A stretch of 48,750 bases of DNA. Origin: Brevibacillus fortis. Lineage in GTDB: Bacteria; Bacillota; Bacilli; Brevibacillales; Brevibacillaceae. The position numbers and the translations under genes are program-made. Below are positions 41,477 through 48,750 of the stretch, one piece after another. A model generated the notes under the pieces. The model searched no databases and was not told the DNA's origin. It worked only from the letters and a program-made list of their open reading frames with translations. Positions within the stretch are counted from its first letter, which is position 1. Each line of letters opens with the position of its first letter. Where the stretch lies: assembly GCF_003013395.1 (NCBI RefSeq), contig NZ_PXZM01000028.1, positions 1 to 48,750 of the forward strand. Direction: 5' to 3'.

Positions 41477-44362
41477 TTACTGTTTATCGGGAATGAAGAT
41501 CTGTCCCGTTGCTTCATGATTCGCGATGGCCAGTAAAATCGCTTTAGACAAGGTATCTGGATGATAAGGCTTGATCAGATAGCCGGTTGCCCCCAGATCA
41601 AATGCTTTTTTCTTTTCCTCAATAGCACTGGAGATCACGATCGGAATGGTCCGTAAATCTGGATTTTTTCGTATCTCCTCAATGACCATCCAACCACTCT
41701 CGCCGTCCTTCAAGATAAGGTCAAGCACGACAGCATCCGGTCGCAGTTCCTCGATCGCTGCCACTGCCTCTGGCGCAGTAGAGAAGGAATTGACACGGAA
41801 TCCAGAGCTCGTCAGCTCATCACGCAACAGCTCGGTTAAGTTCAAATCGTCCTCGATGATCACAACGTTTCCATTGCATTGACCAGTTGGAGAGACTGCC
41901 TCCTCCGTCCCAGAAAGATAACCAGCGGACAAAGCGTGCTCAGCCAGCGGAAGGGTAACCGTAAATGTACTGCCCTTGCCCGATTCGGACGTAACGGTAA
42001 CTTCTCCTTGGTGCATATGGACGATCTCCCGAACAATGGCCAGACCCAGACCTGTACCGCCGATCTCGCGGCGATCCGAGTTATCTACGCGATAAAATTT
42101 GGTAAACAGGTGAGGGATGGCTTCAGCAGGAATACCTAGCCCTTCATCTTGGACCACCACGAGCAAACGGTTCCCATCTTGTTGGCACCTCACCCGGACA
42201 AGGCCGCCATGCGGTGAGTATTTGACAGCATTGCTGATTAGATTCACAAATACTTGACGCAGCTTGGTTTGGTCTCCATAAACAGTGGTTTGCTCCGTTT
42301 GCAAATCGAGTTCGAATCTATGGAGAGGGGACTGGACTCGATAAAGTCCGAAAATATCCCGAATCACTCGATCAATCGCAACGTTCTCTACCTCATACGT
42401 CTGTCTGCCGGATTCCATGCGTTGCAAATCCAAGAAATCATTAATTAGCGCAGTCAGGCGGTTCGCTTCTTGATAAATGGTCGCTATGTACCGCTGTTGA
42501 CGCTCGGGCTTGAGCTCTTTCGTTAACAACAGCTCCGCAAAGCCGAGCACACTGGCGAGAGGGGTACGCAGCTCATGGCTGACCGTACTGACGAATTCCG
42601 ATTTCATTTGATCGATCTCGTATTCATTGGTGAAGTCACGGTAAACGAGCAAGGTACTCCATTTCTCTTGGTTCCGGTACAATGGCTCTGCATAGAGCTG
42701 AATATAGCGTACTTGCGGTCCGGTCATCTGAAACACAATGCTGCCTGAAGGAATGGCACCTTCATTTAAGACGACAGCTCTGACATATTGAATCAGCCGA
42801 TCGGGCTCTGAGGTTTGACTCTGTAAATAGGAAAGGAACTGTTCTAAGTCAAATCCTTGCGAAGCGAGCTGATTGTCGTAGGACAAGAGCTCACAAAAAT
42901 TCCGGTTCACCTGCAGAGTTTCTCCATCCAGATCAATGAGCTGAATGCCCTCTTGAACAGAATCGAGCATATCCTGTGTCATTTTGCGCTGTCGCTCTGT
43001 CTCCTCAAACATCGCGAGCTTGTCGAGTGCCAAGGAGATCTGCTTGGCGAGCCCGATGATGACTTGTAGCTCCAGATCCGTGAATTTGCGATCGATTCGG
43101 GAGAGGATGATACATGCTACGATTGTCAGGTTGGCATCCAACACAGGAAGGTAGAGCTCGGAAGTTCGAGAGAGTTCCTCCGTGTAGCCGCGCTCAGCGT
43201 CTGTACTTTCACGGATCAGGACATATGGCTGGCTCGTTTCCTTGATTCGCACGAACGGACCTTCATCCAATCCTTTTCGCAGTTGCTCCAGCACGTTCTG
43301 GGAAACGCCAAAGCTAGCTGCATCCCTGTCAGTGTTCAGCATGACGATGACACCTTTATCGGCATCCGTGACCTCGGATATATTGCGAATGATACTCGAG
43401 AGCAGTTCGGTTTTGTCCAATGTATTCGCGAGAGAGAGGATGAAGCGGTTTTTCTTTTCCAAATACCGTTCATTTTCCTCCATCTTGCCCAATGCTTCTT
43501 GTAGCTCTTCTTGCTGCATCATCAGTTCATCCTGCTGGGCTTGCAGTTCTTCGTTTTGCGCCATGAGAACTTCTTCTTTGGCTTGAATTTGCCTGATTAA
43601 ATAGTTGAGGGAGCGGGAGAGCCTGCCGATTTCGTCAACCCTGTTCAAATCCTGCAAAAGAGGTGTACCGCCATTGGCAAATTGCTCGGCATCTTTGGAT
43701 AGACGAACCAACGGCCTGCCGATATCCCGTGTGGTTTGAATGGTGACTACCACCATGATCACGAGCACCATCAGCGCGTACACGAGAAACCAGGTGCTTT
43801 GCTGTGATAGCTTTTGGAACAGTGCTTGGTTTTTCTTGTACAACACCTGTTCATGCTCATCCTCGTAACGCACGGCATATTGAAGCAGGTTGTTCACTGC
43901 CTGAGTCAAGCCACTGGAAGAGAATTTTCGCAGGGATTCATAGTCTCCGGTCTTTGCATAATTCGAAGCTGTCGGGAACACATTGGTGAAAAAGTTCGTG
44001 AAGAAAGACTCGATGGAAGCGACACGCACTTGTTCCTCTTGATTGAGCGGCAGTTTTTTGAGTGATTCCAGCGCTTGTTCCAGCTTCTCTTTCTCTATAA
44101 ATAACTCATTGTACTCATTCGGGTTCAAAAAAGCGTAATAACCCCTGGCCCTAAAAAAGATCTGGCTCGTATGCTCAGAGATTTCTCTGACCAAATCTTG
44201 TTTTTGCGTGGTAGTTTGTAATGCTGTCTGATATTCGGTGAGTGCGCTGTGATTCAAATATTGAACGATACCAGCGCCCGCAATTAACAGTGACAGAAAG
44301 AGAAGCATCATCGCAATGAAGCGACGCGTGATACTTTTTCTGATAATCGACCACCCGGTCAT
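41477..44362 (-). CDS. hybrid sensor histidine kinase (HAMP-GAF-PAS-HisKA-HATPase-REC)
   Basis: A 961-residue membrane kinase. Two membrane helices (about 15-32 and 192-212) bracket a helical extracellular sensor. HAMP follows (to about 266), a Gln/Glu-rich coiled coil (268-302), a GAF-like domain (about 305-460), a PAS domain (470-590), HisKA with VSTVSHELRTPLASVLGF, and HATPase with NLISNAVKYSP and GGTGLGLAIVREI. A C-terminal receiver has phospho-Asp in AVVLDLILKDGESG. It overlaps the small response regulator gene (ATGA). Output may pass through the REC domain to the Hpt protein of the same operon. Confidence 0.92.
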   Translation of the reverse strand: MTGWSIIRKSITRRFIAMMLLFLSLLIAGAGIVQYLNHSALTEYQTALQTTTQKQDLVREISEHTSQIFFRARGYYAFLNPNEYNELFIEKEKLEQALESLKKLPLNQEEQVRVASIESFFTNFFTNVFPTASNYAKTGDYESLRKFSSSGLTQAVNNLLQYAVRYEDEHEQVLYKKNQALFQKLSQQSTWFLVYALMVLVIMVVVTIQTTRDIGRPLVRLSKDAEQFANGGTPLLQDLNRVDEIGRLSRSLNYLIRQIQAKEEVLMAQNEELQAQQDELMMQQEELQEALGKMEENERYLEKKNRFILSLANTLDKTELLSSIIRNISEVTDADKGVIVMLNTDRDAASFGVSQNVLEQLRKGLDEGPFVRIKETSQPYVLIRESTDAERGYTEELSRTSELYLPVLDANLTIVACIILSRIDRKFTDLELQVIIGLAKQISLALDKLAMFEETERQRKMTQDMLDSVQEGIQLIDLDGETLQVNRNFCELLSYDNQLASQGFDLEQFLSYLQSQTSEPDRLIQYVRAVVLNEGAIPSGSIVFQMTGPQVRYIQLYAEPLYRNQEKWSTLLVYRDFTNEYEIDQMKSEFVSTVSHELRTPLASVLGFAELLLTKELKPERQQRYIATIYQEANRLTALINDFLDLQRMESGRQTYEVENVAIDRVIRDIFGLYRVQSPLHRFELDLQTEQTTVYGDQTKLRQVFVNLISNAVKYSPHGGLVRVRCQQDGNRLLVVVQDEGLGIPAEAIPHLFTKFYRVDNSDRREIGGTGLGLAIVREIVHMHQGEVTVTSESGKGSTFTVTLPLAEHALSAGYLSGTEEAVSPTGQCNGNVVIIEDDLNLTELLRDELTSSGFRVNSFSTAPEAVAAIEELRPDAVVLDLILKDGESGWMVIEEIRKNPDLRTIPIVISSAIEEKKKAFDLGATGYLIKPYHPDTLSKAILLAIANHEATGQIFIPDKQ

Positions 44363-44721
44363 GCGAGCATTTCCTCCACTTTCCGGACAAGATCCATCGG
44401 GCTAAAGGGCTTCGGCATGAAGTCATCGGCACCAGCTGCACGCATTTTTTCCTGTTCGGCATGTTGACTTTTTGCCGAGAGGATCAGGACCTTCACTGCC
44501 TTTTTGTCGTCCATCTGTTTGAGCTGCTGCAATACTTCAAAGCCTGTCAGCTTGGGCATCATATAATCTAAAATAATCAAGTCGTACTCATTTTGACCGA
44601 TTTTTTGCAGGGCTTCCTCTCCATCGCAAGCGATATCGAGCTCATGTCCCTCGTCTTCGAGCGTGTCGCCAATCAACATGCGCAACACGGCTTCGTCTTC
44701 AGCCAGCATAATCGTTGCCAT
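44359..44721 (-). CDS. single-domain response regulator (CheY/Spo0F-like)
   Basis: A 120-residue receiver with acidic residues 8-10 (AEDE), phospho-Asp52 in DLIILDYMMPKLTG, conserved LILSAKSQ and FMPKPFSP (Lys). No output domain, so it is a phosphate shuttle or binds a target directly. GGAGGTAACAGG precedes the ATG. It lies between the GGDEF protein and the hybrid kinase. Confidence 0.93.
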   Translation of the reverse strand: MATIMLAEDEAVLRMLIGDTLEDEGHELDIACDGEEALQKIGQNEYDLIILDYMMPKLTGFEVLQQLKQMDDKKAVKVLILSAKSQHAEQEKMRAAGADDFMPKPFSPMDLVRKVEEMLA

Positions 44722-44733
44722 CCTGTTACCTCC

Positions 44734-46356
44734 TTACAACATTCGTTTGACCAGTCGCGTAATGCGAGCCTCTAGCTCACGCGTGCTAAAGGGCTTGGTC
44801 ATGTAGTCATCCGCACCGAGCTGGAGAGCACGGACAATGTCCTGTTCTTCCGTACGGCCTGTTAGCATAATCACTGTATATTTCTTGGCATTCGGCAAAT
44901 TCCGGATTTTCTGGAGAACCTCTAGGCCATCCATCTGTGGCATCAGCCCGTCTAAAATGACGAGATAGGGCTCTTGTCCTTGATGCCAAGTGGAGGCAAA
45001 GAAAGCTGCACCTTCCTCGTAAGCCTGGATGTCGACGTGTATCCAACCGTCAAAACTGGCTTTTACGGAATCAGCAAGCATGACGCGAATCATCGGATCA
45101 TCATCGATAATAGCGACCTTCAGCTTCACTTTAGGGGAGTCGTGCGTTTCGGTGAGCAGAGCGGCTTGAATTCGGCGTCGCCCTGCATTTTTGGCAGCAT
45201 ACAAGGCGGTGTCCGCTTCCTCGATCCAATAGGTATGCGGCTGTTGCGGATCGTCTACCTGTACAATTCCCCCAGAAAAGCTCAGAGAAAACATGCCTGC
45301 AGGAGCATCGAAGATCAGTGAGCAAAAAGCAGAGAGCATTTGCTCTAGGCGGGCTTTTCCTGTCTGTACAGTCGTACGCGGCATCAGGAGGATAAATTCC
45401 TCTCCGCCGTACCGGAATAGTACATCCTGTTTTTCGGCGCTCTGCCCGATGAATGCAGCAAAACGAGCCAGCACCTCGTCTCCAATCAGATGACCGTATG
45501 TATCATTGACCCCTTTGAAAAAGTCGATATCCAAAAAAGCTAGTGAGAATGGGGTGCTCGTTCGCTGGGCATCAGAAAGAAGCCGTTGATACGTATCAAC
45601 AAAAGAATTGCGGTTGTTGACACCCGTAAGCTCGTCCAGAAACAAGATGCTGTTCATCCAGCTCTTGCGGCGAAGCTGGCGTTCGAGGCGTACGACCAGC
45701 TCTTCCATATCAAGCGGTTTGCACATGACGTCATCTGCCCCCAAACGATAGGCATGCAGACGCGTCTCCCGTTGGCAATCGATGCTGATAATGGTCGTAG
45801 GCACGTATTGCTTTTTTATTTTTTCACTGATCGTCTGCATCACTTGGAAGCCGTCCGTTTCCGGAATATTCAAATCGAGAATGAAGCAGTCAGGGTTCAT
45901 GTCGTGAAAATAGTCGAGAGCCTTATGAGGGTAGACCGTAGCGATGACAGACCAATTGCGTTTTTCTAAATATTCTTTTAGATACATGAGCAAGGTAACG
46001 TCATCATCCAGGATGAGGACCAAAGGCTGTTGCTCACAAGGGGGTTCCCGTCGAAGAGTGGGGGCCTCGAAAAAAACTTCCCGTTCTGGTCGCTTCTCGC
46101 AGCATAAGATGATCAACTCTTGCAAAAATGCTCGCCATTCACTCGTCGGCCATTTTTTGGCAGGCATGTCGTCCATTTGTTCCAGGAGAAGACGAGACAG
46201 ATCAGACAAGTCGGTCAATCCAATCGTTCCCGATGTTCCATTCAACGAATGCAGAAAGCGATAGAGATCATCATGAGAGATGGGAACCTCCTGGTCGTAC
46301 CACGTCTCAATCTGTTTGTGGATATTTGTAAGAAGCGTATCTCTGTACTTGATCAT
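44734..46356 (-). CDS. Hpt-REC-GGDEF-REC diguanylate cyclase
   Basis: A 540-residue protein; the ATG at 46356 follows GGGGGAGGG, preferred over an ATG 11 codons upstream. Residues 1-95 look like a histidine phosphotransfer domain with HSLNGTSGTIG. A first receiver (about 110-235) has CFILDLNIPETDGF. A GGDEF domain (about 245-405) has the active-site signature RYGGEEFILL, expected to make cyclic di-GMP. A second receiver (about 415-538) has VILDGLMPQMDGL. It thus can pass phosphate and signal by c-di-GMP at once. First gene of the three-gene operon. Confidence 0.9.
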   Translation of the reverse strand: MIKYRDTLLTNIHKQIETWYDQEVPISHDDLYRFLHSLNGTSGTIGLTDLSDLSRLLLEQMDDMPAKKWPTSEWRAFLQELIILCCEKRPEREVFFEAPTLRREPPCEQQPLVLILDDDVTLLMYLKEYLEKRNWSVIATVYPHKALDYFHDMNPDCFILDLNIPETDGFQVMQTISEKIKKQYVPTTIISIDCQRETRLHAYRLGADDVMCKPLDMEELVVRLERQLRRKSWMNSILFLDELTGVNNRNSFVDTYQRLLSDAQRTSTPFSLAFLDIDFFKGVNDTYGHLIGDEVLARFAAFIGQSAEKQDVLFRYGGEEFILLMPRTTVQTGKARLEQMLSAFCSLIFDAPAGMFSLSFSGGIVQVDDPQQPHTYWIEEADTALYAAKNAGRRRIQAALLTETHDSPKVKLKVAIIDDDPMIRVMLADSVKASFDGWIHVDIQAYEEGAAFFASTWHQGQEPYLVILDGLMPQMDGLEVLQKIRNLPNAKKYTVIMLTGRTEEQDIVRALQLGADDYMTKPFSTRELEARITRLVKRML

Positions 46357-46382
46357 GTCGTACCCTCCCCCTGTGTTGGGAT

Positions 46383-46409
46383 GGCGCAAGCATTTGGATC
46401 GCTTGCGCC
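46383..46409 (-). terminator. 9-bp hairpin between operons
   Basis: GGCGCAAGC at 46383-46391 pairs exactly with GCTTGCGCC at 46401-46409. A U-run is absent on both strands, so it may be a weak terminator for the gene at 46468 or a processing site. Confidence 0.45.
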
Positions 46410-46467
46410 AATTTGATCAAAACGTCTACGATTTGGTATGGTACATGTAGCAGGGAGAAGGAAGGGC

Positions 46468-46953
46468 TTATTGTTGCAGGGAAAATCCTTCTTCAATCAG
46501 ATATTGCTCTGCTTCCACGTACGATTCAAAGGAAGCTTCCAGGTTCATACCGTGGTATACGTTCCACAGCGCGTCTTCCTGTTGCAGCAAGAGGGTGCGG
46601 TTTTGCTTGTCGACCCATGTTTGCTCCAGTTGATCTGATGCTGCAGTGATTTTAGGCGCTTCCTCACGTTTTTGGGAGAGAGAGTGGATCGACGCTTCGA
46701 TAACCGTGCGGAGTTCTTCCGCCGAGAAATCACGGATATTGATGAAGCCCTTATCGTCTTTTTGCTTTTGATAGCTCTTCACAAAGCCGACGAACACAAA
46801 GCCGTTGCCGTTCGGATGAAGATGATAGACAACCGTTTTCTTTTCATGAAGACTTTCTTCATAATGAAAATTAACCCGTTTCAGGGAGACGTCATTCCGA
46901 GTCAGTTGTGGAAAAGATTCAATAATCGCTAGTTTTTCTTCAAAAGTAAGCAT
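46468..46953 (-). CDS. conserved protein of unknown function
   Basis: A 161-residue cytosolic protein. The first 75 residues form a beta domain (VSLKRVNFHYEESLHEKKTVVYHLHPNGNGFVFVGFV), followed by helices (SAEELRTVIEASIHSLSQK) and a C-terminal part (LEQTWVDKQNRTLLLQQEDALWNVYHGMNLEASFESYVEAEQYLIEEGF). GGAGGAATCC precedes the ATG. No family recognised. Confidence 0.65.
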   Translation of the reverse strand: MLTFEEKLAIIESFPQLTRNDVSLKRVNFHYEESLHEKKTVVYHLHPNGNGFVFVGFVKSYQKQKDDKGFINIRDFSAEELRTVIEASIHSLSQKREEAPKITAASDQLEQTWVDKQNRTLLLQQEDALWNVYHGMNLEASFESYVEAEQYLIEEGFSLQQ

Positions 46954-47031
46954 GGATTCCTCCGGTGAGATGGATTTGTTTGTCGATTATATCATAGGTG
47001 GGACACAGAACGAAAAAAGGAGAAGGGAAAA

Positions 47032-47235
47032 ATGAACGGAAAAAACCGAAAAGACATCGTAGCAGGACTCGAAGTCGATATTGTATTGAAACAGGACCAA
47101 CGCACTGGCAAGCGCACCCGTGGGATCGTCAAGGATATCCTGACGAACTCCAGTACACATCCACATGGCATCAAGGTTCGTTTGACGGATGGACAAGTGG
47201 GGAGAGTGCAAGAGATTATCCAAAAAGGGAAGTAA
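47032..47235 (+). CDS. ywbE: YwbE family protein
   Basis: A 67-residue basic protein, nearly a textbook match to YwbE: NGKNRKDIVAGLEVDIVLKQDQRTGK, then GIVKDILTNSSTHPHGIKVRLTDGQVGRVQEI. KOW-like beta structure suggests nucleic-acid binding; function is unknown. AGGAGAAGG precedes the ATG. Confidence 0.9.
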   Translation: MNGKNRKDIVAGLEVDIVLKQDQRTGKRTRGIVKDILTNSSTHPHGIKVRLTDGQVGRVQEIIQKGK

Positions 47236-47245
47236 TCTTCTTCAG

Positions 47246-47288
47246 AAAAAATGGACAGGCCACACGGGCAACTGTCCGTTTTTCTTTT
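47246..47288 (+). terminator. bidirectional terminator between ywbE and the Nudix gene
   Basis: GGACAG at 47253-47258 pairs with CTGTCC at 47272-47277, flanked by AAAAAATG and GTTTTTCTTTTT; it can serve both convergent genes. Confidence 0.8.
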
Positions 47289-47293
47289 TATGA

Positions 47294-47713
47294 TCAGTTC
47301 CGGTTCTGCAAAAGCTCGATAGCTGGTACGGCGAAGCAAGCCAGATTCGACGGAAGTGCATCGAGTGAAAACCAGCGCATGTCTCCAATAGCCCCGTCTT
47401 CCTCTAAATTACGTGCTTCTCCACTCAGGGTCGTGACTTCGTAAATGACCGAAACCCAATGCTCGCCATTTTCCGGGCGGATCGTTTCTGCTGTGCACAA
47501 GAGGGCCTTTACCTCGACATCGAGATTAACTTCTTCTTTGATTTCTCGGATGACGCTCGTCTCCAGTTGTTCATAGGGATCAACTTTTCCCCCAGGAATG
47601 CTCCATGTATTCTTCTCTGGATCTCTATTTCGTAATACCAGCAAAATCTCATTCTTGTCGTTTAGGATGACAGCTCCTACGCCCAATCTTGGTATAGCAA
47701 TTGTAGTCGACAT
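47294..47713 (-). CDS. Nudix hydrolase
   Basis: A 139-residue enzyme from the ATG at 47713, preceded by AAGGAG; an open extension to 47842 has no ribosome binding site. The Nudix box is GKVDPYEQLETSVIREIKEEVNL, fitting GX5EX7REUXEEXGU except for Asn in place of the last Gly. Members hydrolyse nucleoside diphosphates linked to other groups, often oxidised nucleotides or sugar nucleotides. The N-terminal strand (RLGVGAVILNDKNEILLVLR) is typical. Confidence 0.88.
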   Translation of the reverse strand: MSTTIAIPRLGVGAVILNDKNEILLVLRNRDPEKNTWSIPGGKVDPYEQLETSVIREIKEEVNLDVEVKALLCTAETIRPENGEHWVSVIYEVTTLSGEARNLEEDGAIGDMRWFSLDALPSNLACFAVPAIELLQNRN

Positions 47714-48072
47714 GGTTTCTCCTTCAATAGGCAGATTCGTTTCTTCTATAATAGCAAAGTTCAATCCTAGCAGGACAAAACAAGAAACCGCCTGAAGAGA
47801 CGGTTTCGAGAAGTTCAGCAAAACGGTAACGGTAAGAATCATGGGTAGGGCAAATACTCAGCACATTTGCGAATGCTTTTTTTGTTTGGTCGTTGCAGTT
47901 CATCCACAAAAATAAGACAATAGATTATACGGGACAAGAATATAAACGAACAGCACTACAGCATCTGTCATTCTCTTTCAATTTGTTTTCTGCCCTCGTT
48001 ATCGAAGCAAAATATTAGTGAAACTGGTGGATATTATTGGTTGACTACATAGAATGAAGGGGAGACAATTTG
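47714..48072 (+). other. intergenic region before the AT-rich end
   Basis: No gene is supported. A 7-bp hairpin (GAAACCG at 47785-47791 with CGGTTTC at 47802-47808) and a weak hairpin with a long T-run near 47858-47880 are present. Base composition falls toward AT from about 47900, marking the transition to the foreign-looking right end. Confidence 0.4.
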
Positions 48073-48750
48073 ATGAATAGATTTATTAATAACATAATTC
48101 AAGATAAATCTATACAGAGACGAATTTTTATTCTTGAAACCTTAAGTAATGGACAGGAGTTTGTATCTACAACTTATATTGCTAAGCACCTTCATTGTAC
48201 AATACGTACAATTTCAAAAGATATTGCTCAATTAAAAAAAGAATTACCTCAGAATTGGGAAATTATCGGCGTAACAACTAAAGGATACATGTTAATCAAA
48301 CCAGTAACAGATTCTACTTTCCCTATAATTAATTCCTATTTAACCCAAAGTATAATTTATGAAATTATGATTAGTATATTTAATAATAAATATCATACAT
48401 TAGAAAAGTGGTCCCAATTATTATATGTTAATAAACAAACGTTAAAGAATAACTTGAAAATGTATGCACATATCCTAAAAGAAAGTAATATTGATTTTAC
48501 ATTTAAAAATCTCGATCTAATTGGAGATGAAATCAATATTAGGCATTATTATTGTGTATTTTTTTACTCTATACAAAAATTCACAGCAAATTCGTTATTA
48601 CCTATTGAGTTGAGAAAAAAGCTTTTATCCATTTTTCATTCTTATCAAATTTCAATGGATTTTGAAGCCTTATGTAGTATTATTTTCGTTTCCATGAATA
48701 GATTGTTTAATAAACATCTTATTGATAAAACTATATGTAACGTACCTATA
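48073..48750 (+). CDS. Mga/AtxA-like transcriptional regulator (5' part only)
   Basis: The frame opens with an ATG at 48073, about 9 bases after GGGGAG, and stays open to the window edge (226 codons seen, 3' end missing). The N-terminal 70 residues look like an Mga-type helix-turn-helix (IQRRIFILETLSNGQEFVSTTYIAKHLHCTIRTISKDIAQLKKELP followed by a winged turn). A second one lies at about 105-150 (LEKWSQLLYVNKQTLKNNLKMYAHILKESNI), then the start of a PRD-like region. AtxA and Mga are global virulence regulators of this class. The DNA is far more AT-rich than the rest of the window, pointing to horizontal gain. Confidence 0.75.
   Translation, partial: MNRFINNIIQDKSIQRRIFILETLSNGQEFVSTTYIAKHLHCTIRTISKDIAQLKKELPQNWEIIGVTTKGYMLIKPVTDSTFPIINSYLTQSIIYEIMISIFNNKYHTLEKWSQLLYVNKQTLKNNLKMYAHILKESNIDFTFKNLDLIGDEINIRHYYCVFFYSIQKFTANSLLPIELRKKLLSIFHSYQISMDFEALCSIIFVSMNRLFNKHLIDKTICNVPI

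Overview
The window looks like a chromosomal segment of a spore-forming Firmicute of the Brevibacillus/Paenibacillus group. I infer this from the strong AGGAGG-type ribosome binding sites, frequent GTG/TTG starts, Gram-positive style lipoprotein and two-component genes, YwbE/YdjO-type small proteins, a BclA-like collagenous spore-surface protein and PBSX-type (Xkd) contractile tail genes. No rRNA, tRNA, CRISPR array or insertion sequence is visible.

Layout. 0.1-6.5 kb: a sugar-type ABC importer (lipoprotein, double ATPase, permease), followed by a glycerate kinase translationally coupled to an SLC13/DASS carrier, which suggests uptake and phosphorylation of a glycerate-yielding organic acid or sugar acid. 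6.5-11.1 kb: an OmpR-type two-component system with a PepSY protein, then a YcdB/YcdC-like protein. 11.1-14.7 kb: housekeeping genes (DUF2085, alpha/beta hydrolase, methionine aminopeptidase, 3-methyladenine glycosylase Tag with a near-consensus SOS box at its promoter, DinB-fold protein).

15.0-31.1 kb: a compact, headless contractile-tail locus. It has a regulatory front end: a perfect LexA core GAAC-N4-GTTC, a sigma region-4-like protein overlapping a short region-2/HTH_16-like protein, two small membrane proteins and a Cys-rich sigma-region-4-like late regulator. An unusual late control region follows: three TGACA repeats spaced exactly 10 bp, a TATACT -10 with no -35, and an immediate intrinsic terminator. 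Then come tail terminator, sheath, tube, tape-measure chaperone (with a canonical A AAA AAC -1 frameshift site on its stop codon), tape measure with a fresh 144-bp tandem duplication, baseplate (XkdP-U-like), tail fibre and two paralogous tip proteins, a permuted-papain enzyme, holin and amidase. No terminase, portal, capsid, integrase or replication genes are present. The locus is best read as an SOS-inducible phage-tail-like bacteriocin (tailocin) rather than a prophage.

31.1-38.2 kb: a minus-strand Zn-ribbon/S4 RNA-binding protein preceded by a structured leader with its own promoter and terminator, then three GT2 glycosyltransferases flanking an 850-residue collagen-like protein. The enzymes may glycosylate its Thr-rich stalk. 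38.2-47.7 kb: a soluble sporulation-type histidine kinase, an acyltransferase-3 membrane protein, small proteins, and a three-gene minus-strand signalling operon (Hpt-REC-GGDEF-REC, single-domain REC, hybrid kinase-REC) that joins phosphorelay to c-di-GMP synthesis, then YwbE and a Nudix hydrolase. The right end (48.07 kb onward) is strikingly AT-rich and carries the start of an Mga/AtxA-like regulator cut by the window edge.
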